Notes: generated by a model not told the origin, from the letters alone. Positions 18,506 to 27,682 are shown, counted from the first letter of the stretch. The stretch is 41,670 bases of DNA from an uncultured Thiotrichaceae bacterium (GCA_902727985.1 CACVAY010000029.1:1-41670); one strand, 5' to 3'. A program made the numbers and translations.

Positions 18506-18593
18506 ATTTCTTTTCCTTATTGATAACATCCGACGGAACAGCTTAGAGGGTTTCTGGTATCTGTCAAACCAAGTCTAGCTTTGCACATACACC

Positions 18594-19142
18594 CTATCGT
18601 CTGATGTAGCTATATTTCCATGTGTCGTTTGTGAGCTTTGCTAAATAGCTTAATAAGTTCTCATTCGGTACGGCTTCCGCATCATAGATATTGCCAATGA
18701 TGACTTGGCACTTGCCAAAAAAAGCAGACTTACGCCAATTGAAGCCCAATGGGTTGAATGTTTCCTTACAGGCCAAACATGAGAGTGAGTTGATTACATT
18801 TGCTTCCGCTATATCTGCTGCAATGTTTTTTAAGGTTTCTTTACAATGTGGGCAGCGTGGGAATTTTAGATTTTTTCCACTATGAAAGCTTATCTCAGAG
18901 GTTGTTTGCGGAATTTCGACATAGACATACGCCTGATCACCATTTGGGGATAATTCGATATTCGGTGAGCAACCAAGAAAGGTCACCTGTTGCAGAAATT
19001 TATCACCAATTTGAAAGCGCGACAGTATTTCTTCAGCATCAATGAATTGAATCTCTTTGAGTAAAGTAATCAGCTCTTTTTGTGTGCATGCTGTTTCAGG
19101 GTTTGCAGGATGTAGAATCAGAAGATGCTCAGCTTGATACAT
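18594..19142 (-). CDS. Zinc-ribbon protein of unknown function, overlapping oxyR
   Basis: I do not recognise the family. The middle holds two CxxC knuckles, CPHCKETL and CLACKETF, about 27 residues apart, a zinc-ribbon pattern. The N-terminal half (starting MYQAEHLLILHP) and the C-terminal tail (WKYSYIRR) have no known motif. No signal peptide or membrane helix is seen. The start overlaps the 3' end of oxyR: ATG 19142 overlaps by 14 bases, and a GTG at 19175 with an AGGA upstream would overlap by 47. Either way the two genes are probably translationally coupled, hinting at a link with oxidative stress regulation, which is inference only. Confidence 0.65.
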   Translation of the reverse strand: MYQAEHLLILHPANPETACTQKELITLLKEIQFIDAEEILSRFQIGDKFLQQVTFLGCSPNIELSPNGDQAYVYVEIPQTTSEISFHSGKNLKFPRCPHCKETLKNIAADIAEANVINSLSCLACKETFNPLGFNWRKSAFFGKCQVIIGNIYDAEAVPNENLLSYLAKLTNDTWKYSYIRR

Positions 19143-20043
19143 GCTGGATGCCTGAAATATTTTTGATGAACTCACCTAGAATCCTGAATTCTTCTGCCTG
19201 AGCGCTGTTTTTTCGCCATACCATGCCAATTTCACGGTAGGGGTTATTCGGCAAGGGCCAAGTCTTGATTTTCGTATGCTGTAACATCGGCGCGCTCTTA
19301 GTCATTTTAGTGAGATAGGTTACACCTAGATCAGAGTTTACCATTTCGATTAATGTCGCCAAGCTGCTTGCAGAAAAACGGTTCACGGTATCTTGATTGC
19401 GAATACGACAGGCTGAAAGTGCGTGATCACGCAAACAATGTCCATCTTCTAATAACAGAATACTCTCTGCAGGTAGGTCTTCTTCTACATAGTCTTTTTT
19501 AGGATCAAGAAATTGTGTGTCTTCACGACAAGCTAGTTCAAAGTGATCTTTAAAAAGCGGTAGAATCTCTACGCCTGCTAATTTATAAGGCAGTGCAATG
19601 AGTAATAGATCCAACTCACCTTCAATAAGCTTTTCATAAATACTCAACGTCGTTCCTTCATGTAAATAAAGCTGTAAATCAGGAAATTCATCACGTAATG
19701 CAGGAAGGAGTTTAGGTAATACGAATGGCGCAATAGTCGGAATTGCACCCAAGGTAAGTCTGCTGGATAGCGGTTCTTCGCTATGTGAGGCAATTGCCGT
19801 TAGGTACTCGATATCACGCAAGCAACGATTAGCCTGCGCAGCGACTTCTTTACCAACGCGCGTGATAGTAACGGTTTTATTGGTTCGATCAACGAGCTGT
19901 GAACCCAGTAGTGATTCCAGCTCACGAATGGCGACACTAAATGCCGATTGAGAAACAAAGCAGGCTTGGGCTGCTTTGCCAAAATGTTCTGTTTTTTCTA
20001 GCGCTACGAAATAACGGAGTTGTTTGACGGTAGGTAGGTTCAT
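19129..20043 (-). CDS. oxyR: LysR-family hydrogen peroxide sensor OxyR
   Basis: 304 residues. The winged helix-turn-helix (about 1-60) has LysR features: LRYFVALEKTEHFGKAAQAC and SQSAFSVAIRELE. The redox pair is present: Cys203 and Cys212 in GHCLRDHALSAC, spaced exactly as Cys199 and Cys208 in E. coli OxyR, which form the peroxide-induced disulfide. It therefore probably activates peroxide defence genes. No katG, ahpC or dps lies nearby; instead it sits between an unknown gene (four bases upstream) and a zinc-ribbon gene (overlapping). An autoregulated operon is possible; no promoter was identified. Confidence 0.93.
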   Translation of the reverse strand: MNLPTVKQLRYFVALEKTEHFGKAAQACFVSQSAFSVAIRELESLLGSQLVDRTNKTVTITRVGKEVAAQANRCLRDIEYLTAIASHSEEPLSSRLTLGAIPTIAPFVLPKLLPALRDEFPDLQLYLHEGTTLSIYEKLIEGELDLLLIALPYKLAGVEILPLFKDHFELACREDTQFLDPKKDYVEEDLPAESILLLEDGHCLRDHALSACRIRNQDTVNRFSASSLATLIEMVNSDLGVTYLTKMTKSAPMLQHTKIKTWPLPNNPYREIGMVWRKNSAQAEEFRILGEFIKNISGIQHVSS

Positions 20044-20047
20044 ATAC

Positions 20048-20959
20048 CTAGTCTAAGACGAACTCCTGTTCAATATCAATACCTTTACAGTAGACAAAGG
20101 TTTCGCTTTGCGTATCGAAGATGGAAATGGCTTTTTTTGCACCAAAATCATCTAGTTCAGAATTAACACTCAAGATGTAGCGATCATCAAAAACATGAAA
20201 ACCAATGACAAACATATTCACAGCAGGCTCAGGAAAAAAGAATTTCTTCCCTGCCAGGGTTTCGATGTAATTTGGGCGTCCACTAAAGTCTGTCCCACCA
20301 TAGTATTTGCCATTAACCCTTTGTATCGCAGTATAACCTGCCAGGAAGCGCTTTAAACGTTTCACAAAACGTATTTCTTTGTTGTTATCCATTTCCCACA
20401 GATCAAGGACTTTTAAGCGATCACCTGTTGCAACAAGGAATTGCTTAACGTCATCTGTTGAACCTTCAGGGTAGGGTTCTAATGCATGAATATGCCGAAT
20501 ACCGGATTCATGCATGTAATGATCATTGGCTGTGCAATTGTCCTTAGTGACGACAGCAATATGTGACGAGTTATCATCGAAACCATATTCGCCGACTAAT
20601 AAGGCACCATCCATTTCAATCAAACTTTCGATGCGCGTACCAAAATAGTAATCGGGAATTTTTTCTACGGCGTATTTTCCACCATAGATTTCTGGAAGTT
20701 GTTCTGTCTTTCTGAATTCTCGTTTATAGGTTTTGCGATTGAGAGCGAAGTCTTCGAGAATATATGTGACATCTTGTGGTATCACTGCAGAGGGTTTGTA
20801 GGCTAGCTTACAATACATCCCCCAAAGTAACTCATGAGTTCGACCACGTTTTAATACCATCCAAACGGCTTTGAACAGATAAAATGGATTCTTGGTTGCT
20901 TTGAATTTGACGATGTTTTCTGAAATGGTTGGTAAAACCGTCGTGTTAGCTTCTGACAT
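20048..20959 (-). CDS. Unrecognised 303-aa protein, upstream partner of oxyR
   Basis: No family recognised. It has no signal peptide, though a helix near 26-40 (PFYLFKAVWMVLK) is mildly hydrophobic. From about residue 110 on, the sequence alternates short strands with aromatic and glycine turns (GALLVGEYGFDD, FLVATGDRLKVLDLW, YYGGTDFSGRPNY, DDRYILSVNSE), which suggests repeated beta sheets such as a propeller or a sensor-like fold. Its stop is only four bases before the oxyR start on the same strand, so it is co-transcribed with oxyR. It is the first gene of the cluster; its upstream region is the long AT-rich gap at 20960-21640. Confidence 0.6.
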   Translation of the reverse strand: MSEANTTVLPTISENIVKFKATKNPFYLFKAVWMVLKRGRTHELLWGMYCKLAYKPSAVIPQDVTYILEDFALNRKTYKREFRKTEQLPEIYGGKYAVEKIPDYYFGTRIESLIEMDGALLVGEYGFDDNSSHIAVVTKDNCTANDHYMHESGIRHIHALEPYPEGSTDDVKQFLVATGDRLKVLDLWEMDNNKEIRFVKRLKRFLAGYTAIQRVNGKYYGGTDFSGRPNYIETLAGKKFFFPEPAVNMFVIGFHVFDDRYILSVNSELDDFGAKKAISIFDTQSETFVYCKGIDIEQEFVLD

Positions 20960-21640
20960 GCTGTCTCAGTCCTGGGAGGTAATCGCATTGTATTCTAACA
21001 ATACAAGTAAATAACAGATAGTCCACCTATCCGTTTTCATCTATAAATGGTCAATCAAATGTATTTGAGGGTATTTTCGACATCCTTGTTAACGTCTAGT
21101 ATTTAACAAGGTAGATCTTTTTTTAAGTAGCAAGCAATTTTTTGTAACGAAATGTAATAAATTATGTCTATCCACAATGCTCATGGTTTTTGTTTAAAAT
21201 ACCCTTGAGGCTGAACAATAAGCAGTACTTCATTTGATAGCGCTAATAACCTGCGCACAAAGCTGAAATCCTGTGGATAACTTTGTGGATAAAAAAAGAT
21301 ATTTTTTTAGTCAATAGCCTGGCAAACAATTATTTATTTTTTGAACATTTCACTACCGAATTATATTCTATATTTATTAACAGCTTACAATGGTTATTCT
21401 GTAAGTTATTGATTTTTTCATTCAAAAAATATTAATTTCAATAAATTTATAAAAATGTTTATAACTACTAGGGGCTGGATGGTTTAGCCTAGTACTATAT
21501 CTTGTAGATAAACAGGAAATGAATAAATTATGAACACATTTATAGTTATCTATACTCATAAGTTTTTTTAATGAGTGGCTTGTTAAATAATAAAAGCTCC
21601 GCAGGGTATAGTTATTAGCAATGATTTACTGCGAGCAGGC
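20960..21640. other. 681-base AT-rich non-coding region with DnaA boxes (candidate oriC or DnaA-binding locus)
   Basis: No convincing gene in either strand. Two perfect consensus DnaA boxes, TGTGGATAA, lie in tandem 12 bases apart (21272-21280, 21284-21292). Two boxes with one mismatch are at 21168-21176 (CTATCCACA) and 21503-21511 (TGTAGATAA). A GATC followed by seven T's at 21114 matches 11 of 13 positions of the E. coli unwinding 13-mer. Long A/T-rich runs occupy 21295-21460. These are features of a bacterial replication origin, although dnaA, dnaN, gyrB and mnmG are not adjacent in this window. The promoter for the oxyR cluster must also lie here. Confidence 0.5.
21596..21636 (-). terminator. 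Probable terminator after ubiB
   Basis: On the minus strand, five bases past the ubiB stop, GCTCGCAG pairs with CTGCGGAGC (one bulge) across a 24-base loop and runs into TTTTATT. The loop is long, so strength is moderate. Confidence 0.45.
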
Positions 21641-23302
21641 TTACTTCTCCTTCCGTAAAGATGCTGCAATAAATGCCAGCCCGGCGATAATTAAGCCACT
21701 TTGAAGTAACGGATTTTGTAACAACCCTGAGCTGTGCTCAGTATTGCCAATCGATAATAATCCACCCGTGATTAACATTGCACTACCTGCAATCACGAAT
21801 TTTAGTGAATGGGGTTTCGGCTTTTTCGATTCCTTCTCAGACGCACGATGCAGGTTTTGTCGTTGTTGCTGATGCGTTTGGAGAATTACATCATTTATCA
21901 AGGTTGGCATATGTGGAAGTTGTTCGATAAACTTCGGTAAATTATTTTTGGCACCGTTAAGCAATGAGCGTGCACCGACCTGTTCATCCATCCAGCGCTG
22001 TAGAAAGGGTTTTGCCGTCGCCCACAAATCCAAGTCTGGATAGAGTTGACGACCTAGTCCTTCGATATTGAGGAGCGTTTTTTGTAGTAATACTAGCTGA
22101 GGCTGTACCTCCATATCAAAGCGACGTGCCGTTTGAAAGAGACGCAACAAAAAGAAGCCAAAGGAGATGTCTTTAATTGGGCGATTGAAGATGGGTTCGC
22201 AGACAGTACGTATGGCGGATTCAAAGTCATTAACGCGTGTATTGCTAGGAACCCAGCCCGATTCAAGATGCAGTTCTGCGACACGCTTATAATCTCGGTT
22301 GAAGAATGCATGAAGGTTTTCCGCAAGATAACGCTGGTCATCAGGAGTGAGTGTTCCAACGATGCCAAAGTCTACCGCTTTGTAATAAGGGTTAACGGGA
22401 TCAGATATTTCAACAAAAATATTGCCAGGATGCATATCGGCATGAAAAAAGTTGTGTCTGAAGACTTGTGTGAAGAAGATCTCAACGCCAAGCTCTCCCA
22501 AACGCTGCATATTAACGTTTTTGGCTTGAAGCTCTTCGATATTACCTACTGGCGTACCATAGATGCGCTCCATCACCATGACCTGCTCGTGTGTATAATC
22601 CCAGTACACTTCTGGAATATAGAGTTCGGTAGAGTTTTCGAAATTACGTCGAAGCTGACTGGCGTTCGCGGCTTCACGAATAAGATCTAACTCATCGATG
22701 ATAGTCATTTCATATTCTTCAACGACCTCAATAGGACGTAGACGTTTGGCCTCAGTCCAGTAGCGGTTTGCCATTCCCGCAATAAAAAACAGAAGCTCAA
22801 TATCCTTTTCAATGGTTTCTCGAATATTCGGCCTTACTACTTTAACAATGACTTCTTTGCCATCCCACATCTTTGCGGTATGGACTTGGGCAATTGAGGC
22901 GGATGCTAAGGGTTGGGTATCGAAGCTTTGGAAAACCTCGGTAACAGCTTTCCCAAAGGCATCCTCGATAATTTTTTGTGATTGTTCTGCGGGGAATGGC
23001 GGGACATTGTCTTGTAATTTTTTTAGCTCATCATTGATTGCAGGCGGTAATAGGTCATTTCGTGTTGAAAGCATTTGCCCGAATTTGATATAAATCGGCC
23101 CCAAATCTTCTAAGGCAAGACGAATGCGCTTGCCGATTGCTTCGCGATCATCAGGTTTCTTTTTCCAATTCCAAGGCGCTGCAAAATAGATAAAACTCAG
23201 AGGTTTGAAAATAGGAATATGCAATAGAATCTCGTCCAAACCATGTTTGATAAGAATTTGATTGATTCTAAAGAGTCGAACTAATTGGCGAGGTGTGATC
23301 AT
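21641..23302 (-). CDS. ubiB: Ubiquinone biosynthesis regulatory kinase-like protein UbiB
   Basis: UbiB is an atypical ABC1/ADCK kinase-like ATPase needed for ubiquinone synthesis, at the inner membrane. 553 residues match the family. The KxGQ motif (YIKFGQMLSTR, Lys73-Gln76), ASIAQVHTA loop, HADMHPGNIF and VDFGIVG (metal-binding Asp-Phe-Gly) are present. Two hydrophobic helices at the C-terminus (about 498-518 and 527-547) anchor it in the membrane. Its ATG overlaps the ubiJ stop by four bases (ATGA), so it is coupled to ubiJ in an ubiE-ubiJ-ubiB operon. Confidence 0.96.
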   Translation of the reverse strand: MITPRQLVRLFRINQILIKHGLDEILLHIPIFKPLSFIYFAAPWNWKKKPDDREAIGKRIRLALEDLGPIYIKFGQMLSTRNDLLPPAINDELKKLQDNVPPFPAEQSQKIIEDAFGKAVTEVFQSFDTQPLASASIAQVHTAKMWDGKEVIVKVVRPNIRETIEKDIELLFFIAGMANRYWTEAKRLRPIEVVEEYEMTIIDELDLIREAANASQLRRNFENSTELYIPEVYWDYTHEQVMVMERIYGTPVGNIEELQAKNVNMQRLGELGVEIFFTQVFRHNFFHADMHPGNIFVEISDPVNPYYKAVDFGIVGTLTPDDQRYLAENLHAFFNRDYKRVAELHLESGWVPSNTRVNDFESAIRTVCEPIFNRPIKDISFGFFLLRLFQTARRFDMEVQPQLVLLQKTLLNIEGLGRQLYPDLDLWATAKPFLQRWMDEQVGARSLLNGAKNNLPKFIEQLPHMPTLINDVILQTHQQQRQNLHRASEKESKKPKPHSLKFVIAGSAMLITGGLLSIGNTEHSSGLLQNPLLQSGLIIAGLAFIAASLRKEK

Positions 23303-23922
23303 GCGTCTTGTTTTTTCAACTGCTGCTGTAGGCGGTTCACACGAGCGTTTAAACGGTCGGCATCGTTACGCAAGATATCAACTTGATTGAGATAATGATT
23401 CACTTCAGACTCACTGACTGACAATTTACTTTCTTCAGTGAAATATTCCGAAATATTGAGATTCATAGCTTGCGCACTTTCCTTAATCCAGCCAACAGTT
23501 GTTTGAGTGATATTCGCTGATTGATGAGCGATGATATCGCCAACATACTTGGAAAGCACTTCCTCCCAGTCGATATTGGCATTCTTGAGGATTGCACTAA
23601 ATTGAGTGGCAAGCCCGATATTGCCTTCTATGCGGGTATCCGTTTCCAGAATGACTGCTCCAGAATCTGCACTCAAACCCAGGCGGATGAGGTTCATTGC
23701 CGAAACGTGGATCGTTGCATCTGCGACTTCAGCATAATCGCCCATGACCATCATGCCGTCATGCGTTGGTAGAAAGTACAGAAAAAGATCAAGCCCGGTG
23801 ATATGCAGACAGATAACATGATCACCTAACGCAGCCAGGCTCTTGCCTGATGCAGGATCAAGTTTTATCCACTGCTGGATCGCAAGCTCAATGCTAGAGA
23901 GTAGAATAGGGGAGAGTTTCAT
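23299..23922 (-). CDS. ubiJ: Ubiquinone biosynthesis accessory factor UbiJ
   Basis: 207 residues, with an N-terminal SCP2 (sterol carrier protein 2) lipid-binding domain: LFLYFLPTHDGMMVMGDYAEVADATI is at about residues 46-71 and INLIRLG-like positions follow (AMNLIRLGL). The C-terminal end is a coiled coil (residues 168-205, NHYLNQVDILRNDADRL). UbiJ with UbiK holds the ring-modifying enzymes in the soluble Ubi complex and binds the lipid intermediates. Position between ubiE and ubiB is the conserved gammaproteobacterial order and supports the call. Confidence 0.93.
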   Translation of the reverse strand: MKLSPILLSSIELAIQQWIKLDPASGKSLAALGDHVICLHITGLDLFLYFLPTHDGMMVMGDYAEVADATIHVSAMNLIRLGLSADSGAVILETDTRIEGNIGLATQFSAILKNANIDWEEVLSKYVGDIIAHQSANITQTTVGWIKESAQAMNLNISEYFTEESKLSVSESEVNHYLNQVDILRNDADRLNARVNRLQQQLKKQDA

Positions 23923-23931
23923 TCTAAATGA

Positions 23932-24684
23932 TTAAAACTTGTATCCGATATGTAAGGCCACAATACCGCCAGTCATATTGTCATAGCTGGTATTTTCGAA
24001 GCCCGCTTCATCAAACATGCCTTGTAAGGTTGCTTGATCCGGGTGCATGCGGATAGATTCTGCAAGATATCGGTAACTGTCCGCATCATTGGCAATCAAC
24101 TTACCCATCATAGGTAATAGCTTGAAAGAATACTGATCATAAACCGTGTTTAAACCCGGTAATACAGGTTTAGAAAATTCCAGAACCATTAATTTACCGC
24201 CTGGTTTAAGGCTGCGATAAATTGAGCGTAATGCGGCGTCTTTATCGGTGACATTACGCAGACCAAACGCCATTGTTACCAGATTGAATGAATTATCTGG
24301 GAAGGGTAGGTCTTGAGCGTCAGCTAATACATAGTCGATATTTCCGACGATGCCTTTGTCTGTAAGACGTTTACGGCCATTTTCCAACATTGAAGCGTTG
24401 ATGTCAGATAGGATGACTTTACCTGAGGGGCCGACGATACGGGCAAACTTGGCCGCAAGGTCACCTGTACCTCCCGCGAGATCAAGAATATGGTCGCCGC
24501 GCTTTGCGCCAGAACGTTCAATAGTGATCTTTTTCCATAGACGATGAATTCCACCTGACATTAGGTCGTTCATTACGTCGTATTTATCGGCCACTGAATG
24601 AAAAACCTCTGCAACTTTCGTACTCTTCTCTTCTACAGGAACCTGTTGAAAACCGAAGTGCGTAGATTGTTTGTTGTTCTCCAT
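23932..24684 (-). CDS. ubiE: Ubiquinone/menaquinone C-methyltransferase UbiE
   Basis: UbiE is a SAM-dependent methyltransferase adding the C-methyl group in ubiquinone (and menaquinone) synthesis. 250 residues match the family. SAM motif [15 protein letters not shown] near residue 65; [10 protein letters not shown] near 137 is the UbiE signature; the [16 protein letters not shown] segment is post-motif I. N-terminal [12 protein letters not shown] is typical. It heads the ubiE-ubiJ-ubiB operon, with 9 bases between it and ubiJ. The 136-base gap to the divergent gene at 24821 must hold its promoter. Confidence 0.97.
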   Translation of the reverse strand: MENNKQSTHFGFQQVPVEEKSTKVAEVFHSVADKYDVMNDLMSGGIHRLWKKITIERSGAKRGDHILDLAGGTGDLAAKFARIVGPSGKVILSDINASMLENGRKRLTDKGIVGNIDYVLADAQDLPFPDNSFNLVTMAFGLRNVTDKDAALRSIYRSLKPGGKLMVLEFSKPVLPGLNTVYDQYSFKLLPMMGKLIANDADSYRYLAESIRMHPDQATLQGMFDEAGFENTSYDNMTGGIVALHIGYKF

Positions 24685-24820
24685 AATATGGCCTAGTTAC
24701 TGACAAAAAAGGGTAAGTATTATATCAGAGCTTCTACTACTAAGCTTATTTTTAGTGGCTAGATTTCAACACTGTTTCCTGATGAGAAAAATGATTAGTC
24801 AATCTAAAACGGAGGTCATT

Positions 24821-25180
24821 ATGAAATTACGGGTATCGACATTGGCGCTAAGTCTATTTTTTACGTCATATGCAGTTGCCGAAGATCAAACGGATGCACT
24901 AAACCTGACAGGCGATGCAGTTACAGTGATCAAGAAATATAATGGCAGATGGAAAGGTTGGATAGATGGTTGTGTAAACTGTGATAAACCACTTTCTGCA
25001 ACGATTTATAGAAAGCCCTCACTTTCCAAGAAAAAAAGTCAGGAAAAAGCGTCGAAAATAACGGAGTTTAGAGCCCCAATAAAACAGGGTTACTGCGAAT
25101 GCAATTGCAAGCCTTTAAAGCTTACTAAAGACAATAACGCTGATGGGGTTACAAAAGAAACATCAGATGTATCTAACTAA
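24821..25180 (+). CDS. Small exported cysteine-bearing protein, unknown function
   Basis: 119 residues from ATG 24821, which has a strong Shine-Dalgarno (GGAGGT) four bases upstream; a longer frame from 24755 has none. A signal peptide covers about residues 1-20 (ending SYAVAE). The mature part is hydrophilic and lysine-rich, with five cysteines as CVNC and CECNC, suited to disulfides or metal binding. No known domain is recognised. It is divergent from ubiE and convergent with the DUF4360-like gene; an inverted repeat lies between the two stops. Confidence 0.6.
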   Translation: MKLRVSTLALSLFFTSYAVAEDQTDALNLTGDAVTVIKKYNGRWKGWIDGCVNCDKPLSATIYRKPSLSKKKSQEKASKITEFRAPIKQGYCECNCKPLKLTKDNNADGVTKETSDVSN

Positions 25181-25204
25181 TATCGAAAAAAAGTAAGTTG
25201 TCCC

Positions 25205-25239
25205 TACTACTCATCTGGCAATGATGTTAGTGAGTAGTA
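25205..25239. terminator. Inverted repeat between convergent exported-protein genes
   Basis: TACTACTCA and TGAGTAGTA form a perfect nine-pair stem with a 17-base loop, 25 bases after the upstream stop and 11 before the downstream gene's stop. No T-run follows on either side, so a terminator role is likely only by position. Confidence 0.4.
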
Positions 25240-25249
25240 TATCTTAATG

Positions 25250-25861
25250 CTATTTGTAACAGCGTCTAAAGCGTAATTTTGTCTCAAAGTTCTGCGAAGA
25301 TTCCGCGGCTGATTCATTTCCCGAATCTGCTGATTTTACACGCATTGAGCTATTGATACGAAGTACGGTTTTCTTCCCGCAATGAGACCAGACACTGGCA
25401 AAAGAGCTTAAAGAGTCGCGCAGTTGGAAATTTTGTATTCTCGGCCCATTGAAATTAACTTTATAACTATTACCGCGTTTACCAGAAAAAGAATAGGTAT
25501 TAACTAATTTCCCTTGAGCACCCGCTGGTATCGCAAGACTACCGCTATAACGTGCATTAACCAAGGAGAGACTCCAACCTTTTGGTACATGCAATGCAAT
25601 GGCTATTGAGCATGATTTACGCGTGCCTCTCACATTTCGACCTTTAGCCAGAATGGAATAATCACGAAATGATACCGATAAATTTGATTTCGAATCCTTT
25701 AAAGAAACCTTTACGCTACCTTTTGGGCATGCTGAACCTTCATAGTTGACTTTACCTACATAGGTACTATTTTGCTCAGCCGCATTTGCATTGACTACGT
25801 TCATTGCAAAAGCAGTAAACATAAGCGTGAAAAAGCCTGATTTGAAATTTACATCCAACAT
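25250..25861 (-). CDS. Exported DUF4360-like protein
   Basis: 203 residues with a signal peptide (about 1-27, ending NANA). The mature part carries the pattern of DUF4360: GSACPKGSVKVSL near residue 42, a SVSFRDYSILAKG strand, RKSCSIAIALHVPKGWSLSLVNARYSG at about 81-107, then PAGAQGKL. Four cysteines (SAC, KSC, SHC and RRC near the end) probably form disulfides. DUF4360 proteins are secreted and of unknown function, known from fungi and predatory or marine bacteria. The C-terminus ends in a Ser/Glu-rich linker and a short basic tail. It stands alone, convergent with another small exported protein. Confidence 0.72.
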   Translation of the reverse strand: MLDVNFKSGFFTLMFTAFAMNVVNANAAEQNSTYVGKVNYEGSACPKGSVKVSLKDSKSNLSVSFRDYSILAKGRNVRGTRKSCSIAIALHVPKGWSLSLVNARYSGSLAIPAGAQGKLVNTYSFSGKRGNSYKVNFNGPRIQNFQLRDSLSSFASVWSHCGKKTVLRINSSMRVKSADSGNESAAESSQNFETKLRFRRCYK

Positions 25862-26214
25862 ATATTACCCAAATATATTGCGGTTATTTTTTGTGACGTT
25901 TATACAACTGATTGCAATAAAAGATCTAAACATCACCCCTGTTTATACGTTTCTATGACCTTCATACCTGATAAATTTTACTTGCTAGGGATACTTTTAG
26001 GTCATTTAACGAGTTATATATCTGTTGTTATAGCACAACATGAAACGCCGCAAGCTGAAGTGAGTAGTTTTTAGACTAATCAGTTGCTTTGTTCCGATGG
26101 ATAAAAAGGAGAGGTTGTTCTGTGGAGTAAAATCTACCGTGAATGATTTTGTACTTTCTAAGTGAGATACCAGATGATAGTCTTTTGCCCCCTGATTTAT
26201 ACAGCCCATATATC
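25862..26214. other. Non-coding gap before gltX, no clear feature
   Basis: 353 bases between divergent genes. The gltX frame is open leftward to a possible start at 26143, but conservation begins at ATG 26215. The gap presumably holds promoters for both flanking genes. I see no convincing -35/-10 pair, hairpin or RNA gene. Confidence 0.4.
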
Positions 26215-27624
26215 ATGACAACCAGAACACGCTTTGCTCCAAGCCCAACCGGATACTTACACATCGGTGGTGCTCGAACTGCACTTTTCTCTTGGCTCTA
26301 TGCCCAGAAAACAAAGGGTAAATTTGTTTTACGTATTGAAGATACTGATAGAGAGCGCTTTACACAGGCATCTGTGGATGCCATTTTAGAGGGTATGAAT
26401 TGGCTAGGGCTTGATCATGATGAAGGGCCTATTTATCAAACTGACCGTTTTGACCGTTACGATCAAATTATCAAACAGTTACTAGAGCAGGGCGATGCTT
26501 ACTATTGCTATTGCTCTAAAGAAGAATTGGAAACACTTCGGGAAGCACAACGTGCGGCAAAAGAAAAACCTCGCTATAACGGTAAGTGTTCGAACCTTAC
26601 TGAACCTGTATTGGGAGTTGAGCCTGTTGTACGTTTCCGCAACCCTAAAGAAGGTTCTGTTATTTTTAACGACTTGGTTCGAGGGTCAGTTGAAGTCAAT
26701 AATAGTGAGTTAGATGATTTAATCATTGCTCGTGCTGACGGTACACCAACTTACAATTTAACTGTTGTTGTCGATGATATGGATATGGAAATCAGCCATG
26801 TTATTCGCGGTGATGATCATATCAATAACACGCCTCGCCAAATCAATATCCTACGCACCCTTGGTGCTGAAGCTCCGATTTATGCACATGTACCAATGAT
26901 TTTGGGGGATGATGGTAAACGCTTATCAAAACGTCATGGCGCGGTCAGTGTGATGCAATATCGTGATGATGGTTATTTACCAAAGGCAGTGCTGAACTAT
27001 CTTGTACGCTTGGGTTGGTCACATGGTGATCAGGAAATCTTCTCTATTGAAGAAATGACTGAATTATTTAGCCTTGAGGGCGTTAACAAAGCAGCTTCTA
27101 CGTTCAATACTGAAAAGCTTGTCTGGATTAATCAGCATTACATTAAAGAGTCACCTGTAGAAGAGGTTGCGGGACATCTGCAGTGGCATCTTGATCAACA
27201 AGGCATTGATACCCGCAATGGTCCGCAAATTACTGATGTCATTGATGCCTTAAAAGAGCGCGCAAAGACTCTGATTGAGCTTGCTGCATCTTCTCGTTAT
27301 TTTTACGAAGATTTTGATGACTATGATGAGAAGGCTGATAAAAAACAATTCAAAGCAGCTGTTCCCGATATTTTGCAAAAGCTTAATGAAGGTTTTGAGG
27401 CGATTGAAGATTGGAACCCTGAAAATATTCACATGGTTATTACAGATACTTGTGAGGCCTTGGAACTTAAACTTGGCAAAGTAGGGCCACCACTGCGCGT
27501 TGCGGCTACGGGTACGGCAATGTCTCCATCATTAGACATTACGTTAAACTTGATCGGTAAAGAAAGAACTGTAGAGCGTTTGAACAAAGCAATTGCTTAT
27601 ATTCAGACGAAGTTTGCCGAGTAA
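26215..27624 (+). CDS. gltX: Glutamyl-tRNA synthetase
   Basis: GltX charges tRNA-Glu; glutamyl-tRNA also feeds haem synthesis, so it links with hemB. 469 residues from ATG 26215, the usual N-terminus ([13 protein letters not shown]). The frame extends to 26143 but adds no conserved sequence. Class I marks: HIGG (16-19), and KRLSKRHG as the KMSKS loop. The zinc segment reads CYC then, 24 residues on, CSN where E. coli GltX has CxH, so the last ligand may be missing. The anticodon-binding helical domain ends the protein. No clear Shine-Dalgarno precedes the ATG. A strong bidirectional terminator follows. Confidence 0.96.
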   Translation: MTTRTRFAPSPTGYLHIGGARTALFSWLYAQKTKGKFVLRIEDTDRERFTQASVDAILEGMNWLGLDHDEGPIYQTDRFDRYDQIIKQLLEQGDAYYCYCSKEELETLREAQRAAKEKPRYNGKCSNLTEPVLGVEPVVRFRNPKEGSVIFNDLVRGSVEVNNSELDDLIIARADGTPTYNLTVVVDDMDMEISHVIRGDDHINNTPRQINILRTLGAEAPIYAHVPMILGDDGKRLSKRHGAVSVMQYRDDGYLPKAVLNYLVRLGWSHGDQEIFSIEEMTELFSLEGVNKAASTFNTEKLVWINQHYIKESPVEEVAGHLQWHLDQQGIDTRNGPQITDVIDALKERAKTLIELAASSRYFYEDFDDYDEKADKKQFKAAVPDILQKLNEGFEAIEDWNPENIHMVITDTCEALELKLGKVGPPLRVAATGTAMSPSLDITLNLIGKERTVERLNKAIAYIQTKFAE

Positions 27625-27644
27625 ACGGCTCAATGCGGGTTAAT

Positions 27645-27682
27645 AAAAAAGGGCTGTGAATGAGATTTCACAGCCCTTTTTT
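27645..27682. terminator. Bidirectional intrinsic terminator
   Basis: Six A's, GGGCTGTGAA, a six-base loop, TTCACAGCCC and six T's: a perfect ten-pair stem with T-runs in both readings. It ends both gltX and the convergent dapE. Confidence 0.92.

Noticed and set aside
22133-22690. 185-codon frame on the plus strand inside ubiB.
   Set aside because: It is antisense to a conserved gene and its product has no domain features; a shadow of the coding sequence.
26143-26214. N-terminal extension of gltX.
   Set aside because: The family's conserved start is [13 protein letters not shown] at ATG 26215; the extension has no conserved sequence.
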